Assembly (NCBI GenBank): GCA_050954285.1
Contig: JBPBPL010000018.1
Coordinates: forward strand, 79,673-143,672
Length of the DNA stretch: 64,000 bases
From: Mucilaginibacter_A sp050954285
GTDB lineage: Bacteria > Bacteroidota > Bacteroidia > Sphingobacteriales > Sphingobacteriaceae
Reading direction: 5' to 3'
The notes under the pieces are model-generated. The model was given only the letters and a program-made list of their open reading frames with translations. It did not search any database and was not told the origin of the DNA. Shown here one piece after another: positions 1 through 7,529 of this stretch (positions are counted from its first letter, which is position 1; every line of letters starts with the position of its first letter). Both the position numbers and the translations under genes were made by a program.

Positions 1-1131
1 TCCAGACAAGCGAAATGCTGAACGATTATAAGTATCATTAGGTACTACACCAGTTTTATCTAAGCGGTTAGCGGTAAAATTAATACTGTTATTAGCGTCA
101 CCTGCAGCATAACTTACACTGTTTTGCTCACTATATCCAGTGTTGAAGAAAGCATAACGAGGGTCTACTTTAGGAGTACTGTAAGAATACTTTTGTACAG
201 TTCCATCAGCCAAAGGAATGCCGAGTTGGGTTAGTGCACCATTATAAGCTGGACCATATGATTGGTTTTCAAAGCCGGCAGGTGTAGTAATAAAACCTGT
301 AACCGGATCTTGGAATGGGGGACCTTCACCTCCATAGCTACCAAATTGAGTTTGGAGTTTTGGGAAGTAAGATATTTTCTCCAATTGGAAAGTATTTGAA
401 TAAGTAATTTGCGGAGCACCATTACTTGTACCACGTTTAGTGGTGATAATTAATGCACCATTAGATGCTTCTGAGCCATAAAGAGCAGCTGCACCAGAAC
501 CATTCAAAATATTTACACTTTCAATGTCATCCGGGTTAATAGCATTTACCTCATTGGGAGAAATTGGAACACCGTTTAGTACTACTAAAGCATAGTTATT
601 ACCATTGATATGGCGGTTTCCACGCAAGGTAAAACGCGTAGTAGGATTGATACCATTATCCAGTGTACTGATAACTAAACCTGGAGCTTTAGCAGTCAAA
701 CCGTTAGTAAAGTTTGTAGGATGAGTTTCTGTAATAGTTTTAGCAGTTATGTTGGTTGCTGCATAACCCTGCTCTTTGGCCTGACGCTTAATGCCCAAAG
801 CTCCAGTTACCACAACTTCCCCTAATGCCCTACTACTGCTGGTTAAAGCAACAGTGAGATTATTACTTGTTCCGACAGGTATTGTTTCAACGCCATATCC
901 TATAAAGGTGAAGGTTAGGCTGCTGTTTTTCGATGGTGCACTGATAGAAAATTTTCCATCTCCACCTGTAACAGTTCCGATTGTTGTTCCCTGAACCCGT
1001 ACACTTACCCCTGGAAGTGGCAACCCATCCTCCTTTGCTGTAACTGTACCAGTAATTGTGCGATTCTGTGCAAAAACTTGCGAGGCAAATAAGAGCAAGA
1101 AAACTACACTTACATGTAGAAGTTTTTTCAT
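1..1131 (-). CDS. SusC/RagA-type TonB-dependent receptor, N-terminal part (cut by window edge)
   Basis: An open frame of 377 codons reads from ATG at 1131 to base 1 without a stop, so the 3' part lies outside the window. The translation starts with a Sec signal peptide (MKKLLHVSVVFLLLFASQVFA). A carboxypeptidase-regulatory-like domain follows at about residues 23-105 (ITGTVTAKEDGLPLPGVSV), then a TonB plug domain with NPDDIESVNILNGSGAAALYG at about 210-230. This order is typical of SusC/RagA outer-membrane receptors, which import glycans or other large nutrients in Bacteroidota, usually with a SusD lipoprotein encoded just downstream. No SusD is visible because the gene leaves the window. The substrate cannot be told. 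None of the short frames in the other directions here look real. Confidence 0.93.
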   Translation of the reverse strand, partial: MKKLLHVSVVFLLLFASQVFAQNRTITGTVTAKEDGLPLPGVSVRVQGTTIGTVTGGDGKFSISAPSKNSSLTFTFIGYGVETIPVGTSNNLTVALTSSSRALGEVVVTGALGIKRQAKEQGYAATNITAKTITETHPTNFTNGLTAKAPGLVISTLDNGINPTTRFTLRGNRHINGNNYALVVLNGVPISPNEVNAINPDDIESVNILNGSGAAALYGSEASNGALIITTKRGTSNGAPQITYSNTFQLEKISYFPKLQTQFGSYGGEGPPFQDPVTGFITTPAGFENQSYGPAYNGALTQLGIPLADGTVQKYSYSTPKVDPRYAFFNTGYSEQNSVSYAAGDANNSINFTANRLDKTGVVPNDTYNRSAFRLSG

Positions 1132-1415
1132 GTTTTGTTTAAGTTAGTTTAGTTTTAGATGTTAAATAATGTTAAAGTTAGCAAGTAAACTGGAAACATC
1201 AGAATTTATTATTAAAAACTTAACAAAAACAGGTAATTATTGTAGAACTTCTATAAAAACCATCATTTCTGTTAAATCAGGTAAGTTAAATAAAATAATT
1301 ATGATAGAGTATTATTATATTAGATATTAAAATTATTTTTTATATCTATGATTATCAGTATTATAAAAAATATATATTATTACTAATTATTGATAGTGCT
1401 TCCTGTTATTAAAAA
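1132..1415. other. AT-rich intergenic region upstream of the SusC-like receptor
   Basis: These 284 bases are very AT-rich and hold the 3' flank of the K+ channel gene and the leader and promoter of the receptor, both on the minus strand. I see no clear hairpin terminator, no RNA gene and no copy of the interspersed 15-bp element. A weak TAnnTTTR-like box (TAACTTTA on the minus strand) lies about 50 bases upstream of the receptor ATG, without a convincing upstream TTG partner. Confidence 0.4.
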
Positions 1416-2351
1416 TCAAAGAGCTTCTAAAGTATCAATTTTTTGTAATTCCAATAGATTTATTCCGTTTTCATCGCGGGAAATGGCGGAGATAAATTTT
1501 GCGTTCCAAACTTCTTCTTCATCTGTGTAAGAAGTACGGGAATGTACTGTTTGCGAAAAACTGTCATCAAATGCTTTCAGCATCACTAAAAACTCGGCTT
1601 CACTGGTTTTTAAAAAATGTTCGTCCATTGTTTTTAGCGGACTATCTTCTGTAATCGGGTGCACAATCGTCCAGCTTAATGTCAGTAAACCTATCCTTTT
1701 GCGTTCTAATTCAAGTGGCAAAAACTGTCGGACAGATTTGCCATCAATCATGGCATTATAAGTTAAAGAAACAGAAACTTCTACCTCAATTAATTGATTG
1801 CTGCGAAGGTTAGCCAGCCGGAACATCAAGCCTGTAATGTTTTTATAAGGTGCCATAACCATGTTTTTACTATATTTTATTTTGGCTGATGGCCGCGAAA
1901 ACCGCCCGTAAAGCAAACCGGTTGCCAAGGCAAAACTGAGCAAGCCGATTAGAGATTCTAAAGCAGCTACAAAACTGGTTGCCAAACCCGATGGGCTAAT
2001 GTGCCCGTACCCAACTGTAGAAATAGTTTGTGCCGAAAAGAAAAAGGCATCCATTAAATGCTGAAAATCAGAAGTATGAGGTTTAATTCCATCCAGGTTT
2101 TCGATTCCTAAACTTAAGTAAATCAATGCAAAAAAAATGTTAATTAACACATAGGTGATAAAAACCAACAGGGTAAAATAGCCCCACGATAGGTTAATTA
2201 AGGCATTATACGTATCTGCTGTACGGAAAAAAGGCATTCCAAGTCGCCGAATATTGGCCGAACCATCACGGTTAATTACCCGCTGATTGTGCAGTACCGG
2301 TTGCAAACCTAATCCTAAATCGTCCTGCACATGTGGCTTTGTTGTTTCCAT
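1416..2351 (-). CDS. Inward-rectifier (Kir/KirBac-type) potassium channel
   Basis: This 311-residue protein has the layout of bacterial Kir channels. It has an N-terminal slide-helix region, TM1 at about 57-80, a pore helix and the selectivity filter TVGYG at 112-116 (context STVGYGHISPSG), TM2 at about 125-149, and a C-terminal beta-rich cytoplasmic domain of about 150 residues. TVGYG is the K+ selectivity signature. The cytoplasmic domain has the IRK-like stretch LMFRLANLRSNQLIEVEVSVSL. KirBac proteins are inner-membrane homotetramers gated by ligands or lipids. The length matches the family (about 300). It is a single gene transcribed away from trpD. A copy of the interspersed element lies just upstream of its start (2363-2394). 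Family assignment is firm; physiological role is not. Confidence 0.92.
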   Translation of the reverse strand: METTKPHVQDDLGLGLQPVLHNQRVINRDGSANIRRLGMPFFRTADTYNALINLSWGYFTLLVFITYVLINIFFALIYLSLGIENLDGIKPHTSDFQHLMDAFFFSAQTISTVGYGHISPSGLATSFVAALESLIGLLSFALATGLLYGRFSRPSAKIKYSKNMVMAPYKNITGLMFRLANLRSNQLIEVEVSVSLTYNAMIDGKSVRQFLPLELERKRIGLLTLSWTIVHPITEDSPLKTMDEHFLKTSEAEFLVMLKAFDDSFSQTVHSRTSYTDEEEVWNAKFISAISRDENGINLLELQKIDTLEAL

Positions 2352-2362
2352 TATATTGTTCG

Positions 2363-2394
2363 GATACTTCTTTTATCGATATAAAAACAACATC
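2363..2394 (+). repeat. Interspersed element copy (TTC flavour)
   Basis: The core GATACTTCTTTTATC is followed by a short spacer and ATAAAAACAACATC, so the copy is nearly a complete inverted repeat: the right half resembles the other flavour of the element read backwards. It lies 12 bases upstream of the channel gene start. Confidence 0.75.
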
Positions 2395-2440
2395 AAATTA
2401 AGCAGATTTTTTAGAAGATGGGATTTTATAACGGAATATA

Positions 2441-2480
2441 AGTATGAATTTTAATTAAATTTATTCATACTGTTTTTAGC
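2441..2480. promoter_or_regulatory. Inverted repeat plus element copy in the trpD leader
   Basis: AGTATGAAT (2441-2449) and ATTCATACT (2463-2471) are perfect complements around a 13-base AT spacer. The right arm runs into an element copy (CATACTGTTTTTAGC, 2466-2480). The dyad could be an operator or a hairpin followed by a T-run, but no plus-strand gene lies upstream for it to terminate. Regulatory meaning is inference. Confidence 0.35.
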
Positions 2481-2665
2481 ACTATTTTTTAGGTTGGTGA
2501 CTTTAAAAGCGACAACAGATTTGCCCTGCCTATATTTTTTCAGATATTTGTTAAATGCTTTCCTCCACCAAAAATATAACTTAAATAGCAAGGCATGCAA
2601 AACGGGTATTAATTATTCGACCATATTTTTAGCTTTTACAATCCGTTTCATCTACCAAAATCTAC

Positions 2666-3655
2666 ATGAAAGCCATCTTAAATCATCTATTTGAGAACAG
2701 AAGTTTTACCAAAGAAGAATCAAAAAATATCCTGATCAGTATGGCCAGAGGGAAATATAATCCTTCGCAAATGGCTGCTTTTATCACTGCTTATTGCATG
2801 CGCAGCAGCACAGTGGATGAGATGGAGGGTTTTCGTAATGCTATGCTGGAGCTTTGTGTGCCTGTTGATTTGGAAGTAGAAAACCTGATCGATTTATGCG
2901 GAACCGGTGGCGATGGAAAAGATACGTTCAACATTTCTACACTGGCTTCTTTTGTGGTAGCTGGCGCAGGTTATCCGGTGGCCAAACATGGTAATTATGG
3001 GGTTTCCTCCGGTTCAGGTTCTTCCAACGTAATGGAATATCTGGGTTATCAATTTACCAATGATCAGGATCAGCTTAAAAGAAATATCAGCACTGCCGGA
3101 ATTTGTTTTTTGCATGCGCCTTTGTTCAACCCGGCCATGAAAATTATTGCGCCGATCCGCAAAGAACTGGCGGTTAAAACATTTTTTAATATGCTCGGAC
3201 CGATGGTAAATCCAGCAAAGCCAAAAAATCAAATGGTTGGCGTTTTTAGTTTGGAACTGGCTCGCGTTTACGCATATTTATACCAAAAAACCGATAAAAA
3301 TTATACTATCGTTCATGCGCTGGATGGTTATGACGAGATTTCGTTAACATCCGATTTTAAAATATTTTCCAATTCGGGCGAGCAGATTTACCAGATTAAA
3401 GAACTGGGTTTTGAAAAATTGAATCCGGCGCAAATTAGCAGTGGCCACACCGTGCCCGAAGCGGCGGCTGTTTTTACTGATGTTTTACACAACCAAGCTA
3501 CCAAAGCGCAAACCAATGTGGTGCTTTGCAACGCAGCAATGGCGATTAAAACGATTTGTCCGGAAAAATCATTTGCTGCCTGTTTTGAAGAAGCAAGCGT
3601 ATCTTTGCAAAACAAAAATGCATTGAACAGTTTTAAATTATTATTGCAGAATTAA
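2666..3655 (+). CDS. trpD: Anthranilate phosphoribosyltransferase
   Basis: TrpD transfers phosphoribose from PRPP to anthranilate, the second step of tryptophan synthesis, in the cytoplasm. The 329-residue protein has the glycine-rich PRPP loop GTGGDGKDTFNIST at 79-92 and the anthranilate-site signature KHGNYGVSSGSGS at 107-119, both canonical. Length fits the family. It is the first gene of a plus-strand run trpD-trpF-trpB-trpA. The ATG at 2666 precedes the conserved N-terminal helix directly; there is no evident Shine-Dalgarno, as usual in this phylum. In many Bacteroidota trpE and trpG come before trpD and trpC follows it; here all three are absent. trpF starts 4 bases after its stop. Confidence 0.97.
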   Translation: MKAILNHLFENRSFTKEESKNILISMARGKYNPSQMAAFITAYCMRSSTVDEMEGFRNAMLELCVPVDLEVENLIDLCGTGGDGKDTFNISTLASFVVAGAGYPVAKHGNYGVSSGSGSSNVMEYLGYQFTNDQDQLKRNISTAGICFLHAPLFNPAMKIIAPIRKELAVKTFFNMLGPMVNPAKPKNQMVGVFSLELARVYAYLYQKTDKNYTIVHALDGYDEISLTSDFKIFSNSGEQIYQIKELGFEKLNPAQISSGHTVPEAAAVFTDVLHNQATKAQTNVVLCNAAMAIKTICPEKSFAACFEEASVSLQNKNALNSFKLLLQN

Positions 3656-3659
3656 AAAC

Positions 3660-4286
3660 ATGAAAATTAAAGTTTGCGGTATGAAGTTTCCGGAGAACAT
3701 CCGGGCGGTTGCAGCTTTGCAGCCGGATTATCTGGGTTTAATATTTTATCCTCATTCGCCGCGTTTTGTGGGTTATGAGATAAATGAAGAATTGGCAATG
3801 CTTCGTTTACCTGCAAAAAAAGTAGGTGTTTTTGTGGATAAAGATTTTAGCACGATCAAAAACCTCATTCAGAAGTATCATTTTGATGTAGTGCAGCTGC
3901 ATGGAAATGAATCTGCAGAAACCTGTGCTGTTTTAAGAAAAACCGTTGAAGTAATTAAAGCTTTTGGCGTAGATGAAAATTTTGATTTTGATCTGCTCAA
4001 TGCTTATAAAGATAACGTTGATTATTTTTTATTTGATACTAAAACCACGGATCACGGTGGTTCCGGAAAGGTTTTTAACTGGAATGTTTTAGAAAAATAT
4101 CAGCTGGATGTTCCGTTTTTTATCAGTGGCGGTTTAAGCAATGAAAACATCAGTTCTGTGTTGCAGTTTAAACATCCTGCTTTTTATGGAGTTGACTTGA
4201 ATAGCCAGTTTGAAGACGAACCCGGCCTCAAAAATATAGAAAAACTGAAGGAAGCTTTCGATCTGATTAAAGCCGAAAACGTATAA
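3660..4286 (+). CDS. trpF: Phosphoribosylanthranilate isomerase
   Basis: TrpF converts N-(5'-phosphoribosyl)anthranilate to CdRP by an Amadori rearrangement. The 208-residue TIM barrel shows the catalytic general base Cys6 in KVCGMK and general acid Asp126 in FLFDTK, and the phosphate-binding ends HGGSGKVFNW and FISGGLS. It starts 4 bases after trpD, suggesting coupled translation, and 28 bases separate it from trpB. The CdRP it makes needs TrpC (indole-glycerol-phosphate synthase), which is not encoded in this cluster. TrpF is not fused to TrpC, so TrpC must come from elsewhere in the genome. Confidence 0.96.
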   Translation: MKIKVCGMKFPENIRAVAALQPDYLGLIFYPHSPRFVGYEINEELAMLRLPAKKVGVFVDKDFSTIKNLIQKYHFDVVQLHGNESAETCAVLRKTVEVIKAFGVDENFDFDLLNAYKDNVDYFLFDTKTTDHGGSGKVFNWNVLEKYQLDVPFFISGGLSNENISSVLQFKHPAFYGVDLNSQFEDEPGLKNIEKLKEAFDLIKAENV

Positions 4287-4314
4287 ATTCCTTCAAAATA
4301 AAACTTCCGAAAAA

Positions 4315-5496
4315 ATGAAATACGGTGTTGATGAACAAGGTTATTACGGCGATTTTGGTGGTGCCTATATCCCCGAAATGCTGTACCCTAATATTGAACA
4401 ATTAAGGCAGCAGTATCTGGAAATTACAACCGATACTGCTTTTATCGATGAATTTAACCAGCTGATGCGTGATTATGTGGGCCGACCATCGCCTTTGTAT
4501 TTTGCCAAACGTACTTCGGATTTGTATGGTGCCAATATTTATTTCAAGCGGGAAGACCTTAATCATACCGGTTCGCACAAAATTAACAACGCCATCGGCC
4601 AGATTTTGCTGGCGCAGCGTTTGGGGAAAAAACGGATTATTGCCGAAACTGGTGCTGGTCAGCACGGCGTAGCAACAGCCACCGTTTGTGCGCTCAAAAA
4701 TATTGAATGCGTGGTTTACATGGGTGAAGTGGACATTGAGCGGCAAGCACCGAATGTTGCCCGGATGAAAATGCTGGGCGCAACGGTAATTCCGGCAACA
4801 TCAGGCAGTAAAACTTTGAAAGATGCGACGAATGAAGCTATGCGCGACTGGATCAACAACCCAGAAGATACGCATTATATCATCGGCTCAGTAGTTGGGC
4901 CATATCCGTATCCGGAAATGGTGGCGCGTTTTCAGTCGATTATTTCTCAGGAAACACGTAAACAATTGTTGCAGCAAACTGGTAGAGAACTGCCGGATTA
5001 CGCGGTTGCCTGCGTGGGCGGAGGCAGTAATGCAATGGGCATGTTTTACCATTTTCTGGATGAGCCAAGTGTAAAACTGGTAGCGGTGGAAGCGGCCGGT
5101 AGGGGAATTGATTCCGGTGAATCTGCTGCAACCACTTATTTGGGTAAAGAAGGCGTTTTGCATGGTAGCCGTACCATTTTGATGCAAACCGATGACGGTC
5201 AGGTGGTAGAACCGTATTCTATTTCTGCCGGTTTGGATTATCCCGGAATCGGACCACAGCACGCACATCTGTACAAAATAAAACGTGCTGAATATGTGAG
5301 TATTACAGATGATGAAGCAATGGATGCCGGATTAGAATGTTCCCGTTTAGAAGGCATTATTCCGGCGATAGAAACGGCGCACGCTTTGGCCCAGCTTAAA
5401 AAAATGAAATTTAATGGCGATGAGAATGTGGTGGTTTGTTTATCCGGCCGCGGCGATAAAGATTTAACTACTTATATTAATCATTTCGGGTTTTAA
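4315..5496 (+). CDS. trpB: Tryptophan synthase beta chain
   Basis: TrpB condenses indole with serine using pyridoxal phosphate, in an alpha2-beta2 complex with TrpA. The 393-residue sequence is a close match to canonical TrpB1: PLP lysine Lys89 in HTGSHKINNA, the phosphate-binding loop GGGSN at 235-239, and KREDLNHTG just before the lysine. The C-terminus LSGRGDKDL holds the serine contacting the PLP ring nitrogen. It belongs to the trpDFBA run. Between trpB and trpA lies a perfect hairpin made of two facing copies of the interspersed element, which could lower trpA transcription relative to trpB. Confidence 0.98.
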   Translation: MKYGVDEQGYYGDFGGAYIPEMLYPNIEQLRQQYLEITTDTAFIDEFNQLMRDYVGRPSPLYFAKRTSDLYGANIYFKREDLNHTGSHKINNAIGQILLAQRLGKKRIIAETGAGQHGVATATVCALKNIECVVYMGEVDIERQAPNVARMKMLGATVIPATSGSKTLKDATNEAMRDWINNPEDTHYIIGSVVGPYPYPEMVARFQSIISQETRKQLLQQTGRELPDYAVACVGGGSNAMGMFYHFLDEPSVKLVAVEAAGRGIDSGESAATTYLGKEGVLHGSRTILMQTDDGQVVEPYSISAGLDYPGIGPQHAHLYKIKRAEYVSITDDEAMDAGLECSRLEGIIPAIETAHALAQLKKMKFNGDENVVVCLSGRGDKDLTTYINHFGF

Positions 5497-5501
5497 TTTC
5501 A

Positions 5502-5533
5502 GGTGCTGTTTTTATGCCGATAAAAACAGTATC
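5502..5533. repeat. Facing pair of interspersed elements forming a hairpin between trpB and trpA
   Basis: A GTT-flavour copy (5502-5516) faces a second one (5519-5533). Arms CTGTTTTTAT and ATAAAAACAG are perfectly complementary around a 4-base loop. The hairpin sits 6 bases after the trpB stop and 31 bases before trpA, inside what is otherwise a tight operon. It may act as a partial terminator or an mRNA end-stabiliser. Confidence 0.75.
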
Positions 5534-5563
5534 GAACAAAATTTTCAACGTTAAACAAATAGT

Positions 5564-6355
5564 ATGAACCGGCTGAACCAGCTTTTTTCCACCAAAAAAG
5601 AAAACCTCTTATCAATTTACTACACAGCTGGTTTCCCGGAACTAAACTCGACGGTAGATATTGCTGAAGCACTGGAAAAAGCAGGTGCCGATTTCCTGGA
5701 AATCGGTTTCCCTTATTCAGATCCAGTGGCAGACGGGCCAACAATTCAGAACAGTTCGCAAACTGCTTTAAATCTTGGCATGAACCTGAATGTTTTGTTT
5801 GAGCAGCTGAAAACCTTGCGTAACCGGGTTACGATTCCGATTTTGCTGATGGGATATTTTAATCCGGTTTTACAATTCGGTATCGAAAACTTTTGTAAAA
5901 AAGCGGTGGAAGTTGGGGTAGATGGCGTGATCATCCCGGATTTGCCGATGTATGAATATGAAAGTTTGTATAAACAACATTTTTTAAACAATAACCTGAG
6001 TAATATATTTTTGGTAACGCCGCTTACTTCCGAAGAAAGAATCCGGAAAATTGATGCCCTGAGCCAGAGTTTTATCTACCTGTTGTCTTCCTCATCCATC
6101 ACCGGGAAAAACCTGGAAGTTTCGGATACGGTGGAATTGTATTTCGAGCGGATTAAAAACCTTCAGCTTAAAAATCCAACAGTAATCGGCTTCGGGATTT
6201 CTGGTTATGCGGCATTTTCAAAGGCTTGTGCTTATGCAAACGGAGCCATTGTGGGCAGTGCTTTTGTAAAAATGCTGGCTTCCGAAAAAGATTATCTGCA
6301 AACAATTCCTGATTTCATTCATCAGATTAAAAATGATGTTTCAGTAACTGTTTAA
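5564..6355 (+). CDS. trpA: Tryptophan synthase alpha chain
   Basis: TrpA cleaves indole-3-glycerol phosphate to indole and glyceraldehyde 3-phosphate and channels indole to TrpB. The 263-residue TIM barrel has the signature LEIGFPYSDPVADGPTIQ. The catalytic pair corresponding to E. coli Glu49 and Asp60 falls at Glu46 and Asp57. The phosphate site GFGISG is present near residue 210. It is the last gene of trpDFBA, 67 bases after trpB. Element copies at 6371 and 6425 follow its stop. Confidence 0.97.
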   Translation: MNRLNQLFSTKKENLLSIYYTAGFPELNSTVDIAEALEKAGADFLEIGFPYSDPVADGPTIQNSSQTALNLGMNLNVLFEQLKTLRNRVTIPILLMGYFNPVLQFGIENFCKKAVEVGVDGVIIPDLPMYEYESLYKQHFLNNNLSNIFLVTPLTSEERIRKIDALSQSFIYLLSSSSITGKNLEVSDTVELYFERIKNLQLKNPTVIGFGISGYAAFSKACAYANGAIVGSAFVKMLASEKDYLQTIPDFIHQIKNDVSVTV

Positions 6356-6370
6356 ATTCTCAAAATAGTA

Positions 6371-6439
6371 AATGCTTCTTTTAGCACCTGTTTTTTTGCG
6401 TTGATTACTGCCAGATTTTTAGTTGATAAAAACAGTATG
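6371..6439. repeat. Two facing interspersed element copies after trpA
   Basis: AATGCTTCTTTTAGC (6371-6385) faces GATAAAAACAGTATG (6425-6439). The two are of different flavours, so they pair only over about ten bases. This is the likely 3' end region of the trp transcript, but hairpin strength is modest. Confidence 0.6.
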
Positions 6440-6496
6440 GCATTTTTGGTTTGATGCTTGCAATAATGAGTTTGAACAACTTAAAAAATCAAGCTC

Positions 6497-6844
6497 ATGA
6501 ATGCAAATATCGCCGATAAAATTATCAACCAGACTACACAACTTTTGCCAAACGGCCGCAGCATTTCCCTGCTTTTTCATTATCCTGCCAACTTTAAAAT
6601 TGGTGATTTAATTGAGGTAACTGCACCGCATGAAACTTTGCAACTGCTTGTTCCTCAGCATGAAGAGGATTATTTTACTTTTGATGTTGAAATTTGGGAT
6701 GATCGTGTGCGCCTGTTTTGCGATTCGATGAAAGAACTAAAAATCTATCGGGCAGAAGGTGCGGTTTTCTCTTTCAAAATCCGGGATATTTCACTTTTTG
6801 CACATCGTTTCTTTAACACTAAAAATCAGGAAATGTATAACTGA
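6497..6844 (+). CDS. Hypothetical protein, 115 residues
   Basis: I do not recognise this protein. It starts MNANIADKIINQTTQLLPNGRS and has no signal peptide or membrane segment. The middle is rich in alternating hydrophobic and acidic residues (EEDYFTFDVEIWDDRVRLFCD), suggesting a small cytoplasmic beta-rich fold. It lies 141 bases after trpA behind two element copies and before a small acidic protein. Length and codon use look like a real gene, and there is no overlapping alternative. Confidence 0.6.
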   Translation: MNANIADKIINQTTQLLPNGRSISLLFHYPANFKIGDLIEVTAPHETLQLLVPQHEEDYFTFDVEIWDDRVRLFCDSMKELKIYRAEGAVFSFKIRDISLFAHRFFNTKNQEMYN

Positions 6845-6963
6845 TTCCCCGGTTTGATTAAATAATTCCACAATTTAAAAATGATGTTTTAGCTGTAATT
6901 ATTTTCGGCCAAAACAAAACTGATAATTTGTGTTTTTTAAATAACCGTTTAAAAAATCAACAT

Positions 6964-7113
6964 ATGACAACAGCACCGGAAAACCAGGAAAAGGAAGAAA
7001 CAACAGCAACTGATCAAAAAAACAATGAAGAATTGGCCAAAGAAATCCCCACGGTAACACCGGATGAGGATAATTTAGAACCGATACCAAACAAAGATCA
7101 GGAAGACCAATAA
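6964..7113 (+). CDS. Small acidic protein, 49 residues
   Basis: The frame is open from 6928, but the start at 6964 (MTTAPENQEKEE) is preferred because the 12 codons before it look non-coding. The peptide is dominated by Glu, Asp, Asn, Gln, Thr and Pro, with no hydrophobic core, so it is probably disordered. Its stop codon lies inside a perfect 46-bp palindrome. I know no family for it, and it may be a lineage-specific small protein. Confidence 0.4.
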   Translation: MTTAPENQEKEETTATDQKNNEELAKEIPTVTPDEDNLEPIPNKDQEDQ

Positions 7114-7152
7114 CAGAAAAGGTGCAAATATTTGCACCTTTTCTGTTATTGG
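7107..7152. terminator. Perfect 46-bp palindrome, bidirectional terminator
   Basis: Bases 7107-7129 are the exact reverse complement of 7130-7152, with no unpaired loop beyond what a hairpin needs. The arms contain AACAGAAAAGGTGCAAAT and its complement, giving A- and T-rich stretches on both sides of a GC core. It lies between a plus-strand gene (stop at 7111-7113, inside the palindrome) and ssb on the minus strand (stop at 7158), so it can end both transcripts. Confidence 0.85.
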
Positions 7153-7157
7153 TTAGT

Positions 7158-7529
7158 TTATGATTTGACGTTTTCTAATCCTTCAATGGCAAAAAAATCT
7201 GTTTTCCGTCCAAGTAATTTAAAATTTTCTGCTACTATTTCGGTAGTATATTTTTTAATCCCTTCCCTGGATTCAAACGAACGGGTTTTGAGCTTGCCTT
7301 CAATATAAACCAGCTTACCTTTGTTCAGCATTTGCTGGGCAATATCAGCCAGGCCGCGCCACAAAACAATGTTGTGCCACTCGGTTAGTTCGGTTCTTTT
7401 TCCATCTTTTAATATAATTTCCGAAGTTGCCAACGGAAAACTGGCCACGGCCACCCCATCTTCCAAATGCCTGTATTCAGGATCTTTTCCTAAATGCCCT
7501 ACTAAAATTACTTTGTTGATACCTGACAT
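7158..7529 (-). CDS. ssb: Single-stranded DNA-binding protein
   Basis: This is an OB-fold SSB of 123 residues that starts MSGINKVILVGHLGKDPEYRH, typical of the family. It has TEWHNIVLWRGLADIAQQMLNKGKLVYIEGKLKTRSF, covering strands that bind ssDNA in the homotetramer. The tail is short and ends EGLENVKS. The usual acidic tip (DDDLPF-type), which recruits repair and replication proteins, is absent. This suggests a secondary SSB rather than the only replicative one. It is transcribed convergently to the small acidic gene, sharing the palindromic terminator. Confidence 0.93.
   Translation of the reverse strand: MSGINKVILVGHLGKDPEYRHLEDGVAVASFPLATSEIILKDGKRTELTEWHNIVLWRGLADIAQQMLNKGKLVYIEGKLKTRSFESREGIKKYTTEIVAENFKLLGRKTDFFAIEGLENVKS

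Larger units (their letters stand above)
2352..2665. other. Divergent intergenic region upstream of trpD
   Basis: The 314 bases separate the minus-strand channel gene from plus-strand trpD. They hold two copies of the interspersed element (2363-2394 and 2466-2480) and a 9-bp inverted repeat (2441-2449 with 2463-2471). There is no trpE or trpG remnant and no convincing Trp-rich leader peptide. A 67-codon frame starting at 2494 overlaps trpD and looks like chance. Confidence 0.5.

Noticed and set aside
1..1131. Receptor gene as a frameshifted pseudogene
   Set aside because: The frame is fully open from 1131 to base 1; absence of the C-terminus is only due to the window edge.
2401..2480. Classical trp attenuator with leader peptide upstream of trpD
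   Set aside because: A short frame (MGFYNGI) precedes the dyad but contains no Trp codon, and no alternative terminator structure is evident.
2494..2694. 67-codon open frame upstream of trpD
   Set aside because: It overlaps trpD out of frame, has no protein-like composition and lies in a divergent regulatory region.
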